This document shows, one piece after another, positions 1-6,832 of a DNA stretch of 18,158 nucleotides (positions are counted from its first letter, which is position 1; each line of letters opens with the position of its first letter). The position numbers and the translations under genes are program-made. The stretch is taken from positions 1 through 18,158 of the forward strand of contig RWJK01000007.1 of assembly GCA_004335835.1 (NCBI GenBank), written 5' to 3'. The notes below the pieces were generated by a model, which searched no databases, was not told the origin of the DNA, and saw nothing but the letters and a program-made list of their open reading frames with translations. The stretch is from Scenedesmus sp. ARA3. Its lineage: Eukaryota; Chlorophyta; Chlorophyceae; Sphaeropleales; Scenedesmaceae.

Positions 1-18
1 GGGTGGGTGTTGCATCTT

Positions 19-62
19 TGTATCTGTTGGCGCAGAACGCCAAGCAGATGCGGAAAGCACAG
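19..62 (+). pseudogene. Decayed 3' end of the preceding P450 exon
   Basis: Bases 21-62 read [14 protein letters not shown], the sequence expected immediately before EEVDRVL in CYP97 proteins, and end in phase 0 as the next exon requires. The following bases are TTGGGT rather than GT, so the donor is lost, and the codons further upstream do not match the family. I read it as a truncated duplicate of the true exon's 3' end. It could instead be the real exon with a mutated or non-canonical donor. Confidence 0.55.
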
Positions 63-163
63 TTGGGTTGATGATGTCTGAATGTGTTTATGGGCACAGG
101 CAAGCCCGGTGGCACAATGTTCATCTGAGCGCTCTGTCGACCATCTCATCTGCCATCATGCAG

Positions 164-388
164 GAGGAGGTGGACAGGGTGCTGGGCAGCGGCACCATGC
201 CCACCATGCAGCAGTATGCAGAGCTCAAGTACACGCTGCGCTGCGTGAACGAGAGCATGCGGCTGTACCCGCACCCGCCAGTGCTGCTGCGGCGCGCAAG
301 GCAGCCGGATGTGCTGCCGGGCGGTTATGAGGTCGTCAAGGGCCAAGACGTGATGATCAGCGTGTACAACATCCACCACTCGCCGCAG
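164..388 (+). CDS. CYP97C: P450 exon: helix K region (ExxR)
   Basis: Acceptor CAG at 161-163 and donor GTGAGT from 389. The exon is 225 nt and begins and ends in phase 0. It starts [10 protein letters not shown], contains the NESMR motif that pairs with the PERF arginine in all P450s, and ends NIHHSPQ. The reading frame is open through both splice sites, but the in-frame stop soon after the donor (GTGAGTGAATAA) shows it must be spliced. Confidence 0.85.
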
Positions 389-944
389 GTGAGTGAATAA
401 CATGTTATGACATGTCACACAATTTATTCAACAGTAGGGTTGAAAAGCTTGTTGCTGGGCGTGCTGCCGGGCGGCAATGAAGTGGTGAAGGGCCAGGACG
501 TGATGATCAGCGCGTACAACATCCACAACAACACGTTGCAGGAGTGCGAGGACCCCGAGGCGTGCCTGGTGGAGCGCTTCTTGCTGGACCATGCACCTGC
601 AACCATGTTTGACACCCTCTCAGTATAATGATAGTAACATGTTATTTTTTCCGTTGCATGACACACACAATGCAGGTGTGGGAGGACCCCGAGGCGTTCC
701 TGCCGGAGCGCTTCCCGCTGGACCAGCCCATGCCCACAGAGCAGAACACAGACTACAGGTGAGGCGGGCAGCAGCAGCAGCAGCAGCAGCAGCAGATGTC
801 AACAGACGCCAAGACGGGACATGCTCCAGCCTTTGCACGTCTGTCACCTAGTTGTTGCCAGAGATGCAAGTGCTCACATTGAGTGTCGCTTTCAGTACAA
901 TTCCTTCCTCCAAATTCTTCGCTGCTCCCTACCGGCATCTGCTG

Positions 945-987
<43 letters not shown>

Positions 988-1227
988 GTCAGGTACATTC
1001 CCTTCAGCGGCGGCCCGCGCAAGTGCGTGGGCGACCAGTTCGCCCTCATGGAGGCAGTTGTGGCGCTGGCAGTGCTGCTGAAGCGCTTCGAGTTTTCGCT
1101 AGTGCCAGGCCAGACCATCAACATGACAACAGGAGCTACCATCCACACCACGGATGGGCTCTACATGCATGTGAAGGAGCGGCAGGCCGTGAAGCAGCAG
1201 CAGCCGGCAGCAGCAGTGGTAGCGTAA
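164..1227 (+). CDS. CYP97C: CYP97-type cytochrome P450 carotenoid hydroxylase, 3' part (three exons, 5' end outside window)
   Basis: The C-terminal part of a plastid carotenoid-ring hydroxylase; CYP97C enzymes hydroxylate the epsilon ring of alpha-carotene in lutein synthesis, CYP97A/B the beta ring. Exons 164-388, 676-758 and 993-1227 join with matching phases (0, then 2). Visible P450 signatures: the ExxR helix-K motif as [11 protein letters not shown], the PERF-like motif LPERFPLD, the heme-ligand loop [15 protein letters not shown] with its cysteine, and the C-terminal [10 protein letters not shown] stretch typical of CYP97. EEVDRVL at the start of the first exon fits the end of helix I/J. 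It ends at TAA 1225-1227 after a short Gln/Ala-rich tail. The subfamily call (C rather than A or B) rests on recalled motifs around [12 protein letters not shown] and GLYM, so the symbol is tentative. The first part of the gene lies left of the window. The flanking decayed exon copies are listed separately. Confidence 0.85.
460..603 (+). pseudogene. Intron-less partial P450 copy inside the P450 intron
   Basis: Between the exons at 164-388 and 676-758 lies a second [16 protein letters not shown] stretch followed by NIHNNTLQ and, without any intron, [17 protein letters not shown]. It therefore corresponds to the end of one exon fused directly to the start of the next. There is one extra codon at the fusion and several substitutions (PERF has become VERF, WED has become CED). 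No good acceptor precedes it and the frame stops downstream. Confidence 0.75.
676..758 (+). CDS. CYP97C: P450 exon: PERF motif
   Basis: Acceptor TGCAG at 671-675, donor GTGAGG from 759; 83 nt, phase 0 in and phase 2 out. It reads [18 protein letters not shown] and continues through an NTDYR-like end whose last codon is completed by the next exon. Nine CAG triplets follow ten bases after the exon end. Confidence 0.85.
769..795 (+). repeat. (CAG)9 tract just after the P450 donor site
   Basis: Nine uninterrupted CAG triplets begin 10 bases after the donor GT at 759-760. They are complementary to the (CTG)13 tract at the other end of the same intron. Confidence 0.95.
948..986 (+). repeat. (CTG)13 tract just before the P450 acceptor site
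   Basis: Thirteen CTG triplets, preceded by an interrupted CTGCTGCTA, end six bases before the acceptor junction at 992/993. They stand where a polypyrimidine tract is expected. Confidence 0.95.
993..1227 (+). CDS. CYP97C: P450 terminal exon: heme-binding loop and C-terminus
   Basis: Acceptor GTGTCAG ends at 992, directly after thirteen CTG triplets. The first base completes an Arg codon, giving [14 protein letters not shown]. The heme-ligand Cys lies in [10 protein letters not shown]. The exon ends at TAA 1225-1227 after [11 protein letters not shown]. Its 3' half was copied downstream twice (1261-1475 and about 1516-1702). Confidence 0.88.
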
Positions 1228-1260
1228 TGGGAAGGCGTCTGCTGCAGGAAGTTTGGTTGA

Positions 1261-1475
1261 CTGGTTTGGTGCTTGCTTTGGCTGTTGTGGCACTGGCAGT
1301 GCTGGCAGTGCTGCTGGCAGTGCTGCTGAAGCGTCTGTGAGTTCTCCTGGTGCCTGGTCAGACCATCAACATGACAACAGGCGCTACAATCCACACCACG
1401 GATGGGCTCTACATGAATGTGAAGGAGCGGCAGGGCGTGAAGCAGCAGCAGCCGGCAGCAGCAGTCGTGGCGTAA
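1261..1475 (+). pseudogene. Broken duplicate of the P450 terminal exon (copy 1)
   Basis: The 3' half of the terminal exon is repeated about 245 bases downstream: [12 protein letters not shown] start, LLKRL, an in-frame TGA created by a small insertion and compensating deletion, then [28 protein letters not shown] and the same [10 protein letters not shown] tail with TAA at 1473-1475. The heme-binding Cys loop is not included. An expanded CTGGCAGTG run near 1290-1330 shows replication slippage. It probably lies in the 3' untranslated region of the real gene. Confidence 0.85.
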
Positions 1476-1515
1476 TGCGGCGTGGTGATGAAGAGGGTGC
1501 TTGACTGCTTGGATG

Positions 1516-1702
1516 CACACTGCGCTGGCAGCGCTGCAAGAACAGCGACAGGCCGGGCATTGTTTTCTGTATGGCTGCTGCCAAAGGCAATGAAATGCTT
1601 GCTGACTGGGCCACCATTTACATCAAGGACGGGGTGTATAGGATCAGTAATGAGCGGCAGGGGGAGAAGCAGAACCTGCCGGCAGCAGCATTGGTGACTT
1701 GA
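1516..1702 (+). pseudogene. Older duplicate of the P450 terminal exon (copy 2)
   Basis: From 1613 the frame reads TIYIKDGVYRISNERQ then an E-K-Q-rich tail ending PAAALVT and TGA at 1700-1702. This aligns with [16 protein letters not shown] and the [10 protein letters not shown] tail of the true exon. Similarity before 1613 is weak (GCGCTGGCAG at about 1525). It is more diverged than copy 1. Confidence 0.65.
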
Positions 1703-2200
1703 TGACTCATCAATGATCGCTGTGGGCTGGCGCGCAGTGCGTTATGGGTACCATTAACAGCAGCAGGGTGGGTTTCAGAATGTTTCATTCACGCTCACCG
1801 TCAAAAGTGGTGGCTTTTGTTCGACACTGACAGTGGTGCACGAAACTTGTTGGCACATGGTGTTGTCTGTCAGACTGTCAGTCTGACTCAGACAGCAAGT
1901 GCGGCCAGGGGCGCGGTTCTGTTGCATAACATGTTGAGGTGCAGGCTACAGTGTCGTCCCATCTCTATGCTTGTAACAAATAGGCTATAGCGATGACGCC
2001 ATAAGCGCTTCCAAACGGAAGGACGAAGGACCACGTTGTCGCCTGTGATTTGAACTGCAAAGCCACACATGACAAAGGCTAGATAGTAAAATCCTGGATT
2101 TTGATCGTTGAAGGCTTGATGAATACTTGAATCAGTCCCGGCCACGCATCGAACGCACGGGCGTTGATCATCGCCACCTTGGACGGGTGCTGCAAGGCGT
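1703..2200. other. No gene seen; possible end of the P450 transcript
   Basis: No supported coding sequence. A TGTAA pentamer, the usual green-algal polyadenylation signal, is at 1972-1976 and could end the P450 transcript, which would give a long 3' untranslated region containing the two exon copies. A 19-base palindrome is at 1869-1887. Confidence 0.35.
1869..1887. repeat. Perfect 9-bp inverted repeat
   Basis: GTCAGACTG, one T, then CAGTCTGAC: a perfect palindrome around a central base, weakly extended outward by GTCT and AGAC. Confidence 0.85.
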
Positions 2201-2257
2201 AGAGTGCAGCAACATCTCTGCAGCAGCAGCTCAGTGCCACGCTGTAGTCTCCTCAGC

Positions 2258-2580
2258 ATGGAGGCACTGCACGCAGCAGCCCTGAGGGGTGATGTGGCTG
2301 CTGTGCGGCAGCTGCTCGACAGTGGCGTGTCAGCAGCAGCAGATGCAGAAGGTAAGACAGCGCTCCACCTTGCAGCCATAGGAGGCGATGCTGCTTTAAA
2401 GCAGCCGCTGCTGGACAGGGGCACACCAGTAGCAGCAGCAGATGCAGCAGGCAGGAGCGCTGCACGTAGCAGCTGCAAGTGGCAGTGATGCTGTGGTTCA
2501 GCTGTTGCTGAGCAGTGAAGCTCCAGTGGAAGCAGTAGATGCAGAAGGCCGGACGCCGCTGCACTATTTTCGTTCCTCTA
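2258..2580 (+). pseudogene. Ankyrin-repeat fragment with a frameshift
   Basis: From ATG 2258 the frame reads MEALHAAALRGDVAAVRQLL, then two further ankyrin units beginning KTALHLAAIGGD and (after a change of frame near 2450) ALHVAAASGSDAVVQLLL, and the start of a fourth, GRTPLHY. Ankyrin helices mediate protein binding; no other domain is attached. About two bases are missing near 2450, which throws the frame off, and similarity stops abruptly at about 2570, so three units remain of what should be a longer stack. The piece is either a relic or two exons of a gene with an unseen intron; I favour a relic because no good splice sites flank the break. An upstream in-frame ATG at 2204 adds 18 non-ankyrin residues. 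Confidence 0.6.
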
Positions 2581-2850
2581 ATCGTCCGGGTACATGTTAT
2601 CACATAGTCACTGTGTCTAACGTTCGGACGCCACACCCCGCGCGTCACAAACACTGTGAGTGGCAAGTGTACACTATAAACACATTCCCTTACATCTATG
2701 TGTAACCCCTCTCTCTCTCGCTTCACAGCCCCCAACTTACAATGGCGTCCTCTTGAAACTACGCCCCTCCCCTGCACTACCTTGCCCCTACCCCGCACCA
2801 CCCCTACTAGTAGTAGTACTCCACAGAGCCCAAAACCCTTGCAACCCTTG
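2581..2850. other. No gene seen between ankyrin relic and minisatellite
   Basis: The sequence changes abruptly after the ankyrin unit to a stretch with CT-rich and CCCCTACC-type simple sequence (about 2700-2815). No coding pattern, splice structure or transposon ends could be supported. Confidence 0.4.
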
Positions 2851-2857
2851 CAGTACG

Positions 2858-3290
2858 CAGTACAAGACAGCAGCAAGTGCAAATGCAGCTACAGTCGTGC
2901 GGTGCCGGTGATCCAAGTGTAGAGACAGCATCATGCAAAGTTCCAAAAGCAGCTACAAGCCTGCAATGCTAGCAACTCCAAGCGTGGAGTCAGCAGCATG
3001 ACACGTTTTAAATGCACCAGCAAGCGTGCAACTCCAGTGCCTACAAGTGTAGAGCCAGCAACAAGAAGAGTTTGAAGTGCACCGGCACGCCTGCAATGCC
3101 GGTGACTCCAAGTGCAGAGACAGCACCACGGACAGTTTTGAAATCAGCTGCAATGCTGGCAACCCAAATGTGGAGACATCATTTGAGCTTCAAAGTGCAG
3201 CTGCAATCCTGCATTGCTAGCAAATGCAAGTGTGGAGAGCTGTGGAGCGAGATACTATCAAAAGAGTCCAAGTGCGGCTGAAAGCCTGTC
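2858..3290. repeat. Degenerate minisatellite of about 65 bp, roughly 7 units
   Basis: A word like CCAAGTGTAGAGACAGCA recurs at 2913, 2978, 3043 and 3108 (exactly 65 apart), then near 3164, 3226 and 3268 with shorter spacing. Each unit also carries a CTGCAATGCTAGCAA-like block. Because 65 is not a multiple of three, the array is unlikely to be coding. Confidence 0.85.
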
Positions 3291-3326
3291 AACATCTGTG
3301 CCCTGCTGTTCACCTGCCCTTAACAC

Positions 3327-3480
3327 CCAGCTCTATGATGCCACTGACAAATAGCCTGGTGCCACAAATGCACCGTCACAATGTAAAGAGTGCATGTTGT
3401 TGTCAGCTTTTGCAATGCTGTGTGCAGTGCTGCCGCGCAGAAAGCGTCACTGCTGCAAGCGCCTGCCGCTGGCGGTTGAC
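3327..3480 (-). pseudogene. Decayed internal piece of the adjacent glycosyltransferase gene
   Basis: About 150 bases resemble the interior of the 4624-6639 gene near 5585-5700. The + strand shares TAGCCTGGTGCCACAAAT, then AAGAGTGCATG and TTGTCAGCT, then GTGCAGTGCTGCCGC. Small indels destroy the frame. Orientation matches the parent gene, and the piece lies beyond its 3' end. Confidence 0.75.
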
Positions 3481-3567
3481 AGTTCAATGATTCTGCTGTA
3501 GCAAAAGTGACATGGTTTGAGGGACTCGTCCAGAGCCAACAACCAACAACAGCAGCACTCTGCCACA

Positions 3568-3860
3568 ACACAAAGTGCAGAATGACAGATATAGGCATGG
3601 CGAATGCACAACTGTGCACCTTCTAGCAATGCTGGACCAGAAGCCCCAAGTAATCCCCCCAGCCTGCAAGCTCTTGGCGCTCCAAGTGCACTGCAGCTGC
3701 GCTGACACCTTGTACCACAGGGACCCGCAACACAAAGTGCAGCTGCACTGTCACCTTGTACCACCGTGACCACCACAACTGCAGTAACCAGGACCCTGAG
3801 CACATTGCTTGCAGGTGCGCAGTTGTGCATTTACCATGCCTAAAACCGTCATTTTGCACA
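3568..3860. repeat. Imperfect inverted repeat, arms of about 50 bp
   Basis: The arm at about 3568-3622 (including AGGCATGG and AATGCACAACTG) recurs on the opposite strand at about 3860-3808. Both arms read MQND-RHG-CTT in the same relative frame. Between them is a shorter direct repeat (ACACAAAGTGCAGCTGCACT / CACCTTGTACCAC) at about 3695-3765. It could form a hairpin of roughly 290 bases or be a remnant of a foldback element; no target-site duplication or transposase was found. Confidence 0.7.
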
Positions 3861-4098
3861 TGCTACTTGCATACATGACTTGCAATCCTCCGGCGCAGTA
3901 CACAGAGCCCAAGATTGCAATACAGCAGATGCAGGTTAGTGCCCAAATGCAGGTTACTGACGCTCAAAGCAGGTTCCAGCAGGACAAGTAACACAAACAT
4001 CCTGCAGATGCTGGTTCAGATTTGGCCAGATATGCTCGCAAGTACTCCACCTTTGCTGGTTCCAAAATTGCCTGCCAACGCTGGGCAGATGTTAATTC

Positions 4099-4137
4099 AG
4101 CTGCTGCTGCTGCTGCTGCTGCTGCCGCTGCTGCTGG
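4099..4137 (+). repeat. CTG/CCG trinucleotide tract
   Basis: A run of GCTGCTGCTG with one CCG interruption, at the left side of the 63-66-bp minisatellite. Confidence 0.9.
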
Positions 4138-4164
4138 GCCTGCGTCGCAGCACATGAACTGGCG

Positions 4165-4378
4165 TGCAACTGTCAACTGCATACCCAGCAAATACGGTAC
4201 CACGCATACAACACAACGACCCGCATCCAACTTGCCAGCCACCTGCATATCCAGCAAACACGGTACCACGCATACAACACGACCCGCATCCAACTTGCCA
4301 GCCACCTGCTTACCCAGCAAACACTGTGTCACACACACAACACATCGCCCCGCACCCAACTTGCCAGCCACGAGTTGC
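4165..4378. repeat. Three-unit minisatellite, 66 then 63 bp
   Basis: CCAGCAAATACGG, CCAGCAAACACGG and CCAGCAAACACTG occur at about 4185, 4251 and 4314. Each is followed by ACCACGCATACAACAC and CCAACTTGCCAGCCACCTGC blocks. The unit lengths are multiples of three, so the + frame stays open through the array as a 22/21-residue repeat (YPANTVPRIQH, HPTCQPPA), from ATG 4164 to a stop at 4581-4583. Codon-level constraint cannot be judged by eye; I call it a repeat, not a gene. Confidence 0.8.
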
Positions 4379-4384
4379 CGTCGG

Positions 4385-4623
4385 ATCTTGTAACAATGCT
4401 ACATGTGGCATGCGGAGCACGCCCACGGGCCACACACCTAGCACCCCACCCGGCCAAAACCCCACCCGATTTGAACCCAGCCCCACCCCGGTTGTGCTTG
4501 AAAGGTGGCTCAGAAGTATGCAGCGTGCCAACTGCACAAGAAAGCAGCAGTATCACCAGTCACATGCAATACATGCGTTGTAACTGCTGATTTTGCGGCA
4601 CCAACAGTCATTGCTGACCTCTC
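4385..4623. other. Spacer downstream of the glycosyltransferase gene
   Basis: CCCCACCC-rich sequence (about 4430-4500) with no supported gene. No TGTAA polyadenylation pentamer for the - strand gene was found here. Confidence 0.4.
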
Positions 4624-5921
4624 TCACTCGCATGTCAGCCCATCCTGAGCACGCGGGTTGTCTCTTGTTGGGCCACACCCAAATATGAAGCCCCATGCAC
4701 GCTCCAACACATGGCCAAAAAGTGGGTTATTCTTCTCAGTGGCTGCTGTAGGTGCTGGGGTTCGAACCTTCAACTTCCTGTAGTCTTCCGCTGTGTGATG
4801 CGTCACTGGGGCAGTTAGATACTCAAGCAGCTTCACAAAAAACGACCTGGGGTGTGCACGCACACGGCTTTTTGCTACAGCAAACTGCCCTCGATATGTC
4901 AGGTCGACTGCATCGGGCAACAGATCCTGCTGCACCCAACTGTACAACTCAGGCAGCCGTAGTAGCATGCTCTCCCAGTTTGGGCGCTTACTGTGATGCA
5001 GTGATGATCGCCCCCAAAAGCCCAAGCATATAAACCCAGTAGTTGGACTCAGAGTCGCCAGCCGGCCCACCACATCCTCAACTCCCTCAACTTCTGCTTG
5101 CAGGAAAATGGTGTGCTCTGGCAAACTGTCATAACGGTTGATGATGTGTGACAGGTAAGTGTGTCCTTCACGGCCGGTGTTATCCAGTTCAATCACCTGC
5201 ACAGAGCTAGGCAAAGCCTGCCGCACCTGCCGCGCCCGCCCACACTTTGAGTAGATAAAAAGGCATGGTTGCAATTGAAGCAACGCTGGCACTCTGAGGA
5301 TGTGTGTCAGCCGCTGCTGCAAAACCTCTAAGTCCTCCTTGCAGTGACTGACAACTACATGTGCCTGGGTTGTTGACATGTTGCAGCAAGTGACGCCTTC
5401 AAATTTGGTTTTGACACTCCCACTGCTGTTGCTCCCTGCCCTCAGCTCCCTCTCTGCAGCTCCCTCACTTGTTATCACCCGCTGACACACACTTTTGAAT
5501 TGAGCAGGCACAAAGAACATGCCAATAGGCACAGCCACTGTACTGACCAATGATGCTGTGAGTGCTGGCTCCCGGGCCGAAAAGTAGCCTGGTGCCACAA
5601 ATCCACCGATACAATGAGAAGAGTGCATGCTGTTGTCAGCTGTCTGCAATGCTGCGTGCAGTGCTGCCGCACGGAAGGCGCCGCCAACCACACCCGCAGC
5701 AGCAAACTGCAGGCGGGCCAACTGCTTTGCAAAAGGGTGGTGTTTCACGGCTGCCACAATAGCATTGGATGCCACAGCGCCGTCCTCAACGGTAACAAAG
5801 GCCCCTGTTGACCTCGCAAATGACAGCATGCTGTCTAAGCAGCGCATGCCATCCCACCTTAGGCCAGCAGGGATGACGATACCTCCATGCTGCAGCAGAG
5901 CAGCGGCCTCTGCTTGCCAAA

Positions 5922-5973
<52 letters not shown>

Positions 5974-6639
5974 ACTCTGCTTATTTGTTTGGTTGCGCTT
6001 GTTGCCTAGCTCACCCTGCAGGTCGGCAGGTGTCCAAAGCTTGTGGGTCCATCCACTGCAGTGTTTGCAGTAGTCCTCTCGCCAGCTGCTGATGTCCTGC
6101 CGCGCGAGTGCTGTTGCGTCGCCGGTCCAGACTTGATGGATCATTTTTGGCACCTGGAATCCCGCCTGCAGGAAAGTATCCCGCCCCTTGCCATGTAAGG
6201 CACGGTAGTTGCTGATGGGTGTTTTGTTGGTAGGACTGATTCGCTGCGGAACTGACAGCACTTCAAGCTGCTGCTGGTGCTGCTGCTGCTGTTGTGCAGT
6301 CGCTTCCTCTGCTCCAGGGTCTACCAAGCAAGGAATGCCCCCCGCTTCTCTGAGCGAGGGGTGTTGCACAGCCACTGTCCCTGCACGAGGGCTGAACTGA
6401 TGGAAGCTCCACACTCCAAGGAAAGCAGTGCAGAGGCAAAGAAGCGGGACGTAGGTGAAGGGCTGCTGGGAGAGCCTGTGTGGCTGACCCATAGCCTGCT
6501 GACACTGCAGAGGCAGGAGGCGCGCTGAAAGACTGAGGCTGCAGCCCTGCACGAGTACAAACCAAATCCAGCAGTGATGTGCAGCAAGAGACAGGCAGTG
6601 GATATGCTCTGGAGTGGTTCTGGTGTACAACAGCAGCAT
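4624..6639 (-). CDS. Type II membrane protein: GT32-like sugar transferase region fused to DUF3431
   Basis: Read from the ATG at 6639 it is 671 aa. A second ATG at 6492 (residue 50) gives a better type II start, with a signal anchor at about residues 61-80 (FTYVPLLCLCTAFLGVW), so the protein probably sits in the Golgi. A GT32-like region (Glyco_transf_sug family, OCH1-type) follows: KMIHQVWTGD (165-174), SGWTHKLW (195-202), AAALLQHGGIVIPAG (245-259) and VEDGAVASNAIVAA (284-297). The DXD metal/sugar-nucleotide motif normally found just after GGI is absent. About 18 serines sit at 222-239. The C-terminal third matches DUF3431: VVVSHCKEDLEVL, IYSKC, then LDNTGREGHTYLSHIINRY and HTIFLQAE. DUF3431 proteins are themselves thought to be glycosyltransferase-like, but their activity is unknown to me. 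It may act in cell-wall or glycoprotein glycosylation; the substrate cannot be told. Confidence 0.75.
5910..6014 (-). other. Possible in-frame 105-nt intron containing the serine/AGC tract
   Basis: On the - strand a good donor, CAGG|GTGAGC, is at 6015/6014 and an acceptor, GGCAAGCAG|AG, ends at 5910. Removing this 105-nt stretch (a multiple of three) joins TPADLQ to EAAALLQHGG, deletes the whole serine run and keeps the frame. Introns elsewhere in the window carry the same CAG tracts, which favours an intron, but the retained form is also open. Confidence 0.5.
5923..5973 (+). repeat. (GCT)17 tract
   Basis: Seventeen uninterrupted GCT triplets (AGC on the coding strand) encode the serine run or lie in the suspected intron. 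Confidence 0.95.
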
Positions 6640-6709
6640 GCTGCGGGAATTAACGACACTTAGAGGTTCCTTAACGCAGTTTCAAATGTTTGAATAGCGC
6701 CGTCATATG

Positions 6710-6808
6710 TTAGCTGGGCGCACCGAGCAGCGAGGAGAACGCCTTGCTGCTGCTGTGGTGCTGCTGAGCGGCAATCTGGCGTGCGTCGTTCTTGGTCAGC
6801 TGGATCTG
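6710..6808 (-). CDS. Candidate orphan terminal exon
   Basis: After a possible acceptor (GTGATTCAG ending at 6809) the - strand is open for 32 codons, QIQLTKNDARQIAAQQ then a Ser-rich stretch and SSLLGAPS, ending at TAA 6712-6710. The charged, helical composition looks protein-like. I do not recognise it, find no upstream exon, and cannot exclude chance. It may be the left-over 3' end of a lost gene, or part of the 5' leader of the neighbouring gene. Confidence 0.25.
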   Translation of the reverse strand, partial: QIQLTKNDARQIAAQQHHSSSKAFSSLLGAPS

Positions 6809-6824
6809 CTGAATCACCACTAAA

Positions 6825-6832
6825 TTTTTATA
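6825..6832 (-). promoter_or_regulatory. Possible TATA box for the glycosyltransferase gene
   Basis: TATAAAAA on the - strand, about 190 bases upstream of the ATG at 6639 and 340 upstream of the ATG at 6492. Position and strand fit, but there is no independent support. Confidence 0.25.

Noticed and set aside
3915..4157. + strand frame with a Leu run that could be a membrane segment
   Set aside because: The leucines come from the CTG tract at 4099-4137 and nothing else supports a protein.
4750..4790. GGGTTCGAACC resembling a tRNA T-arm
   Set aside because: It is inside the glycosyltransferase/DUF3431 coding region and no cloverleaf can be drawn.
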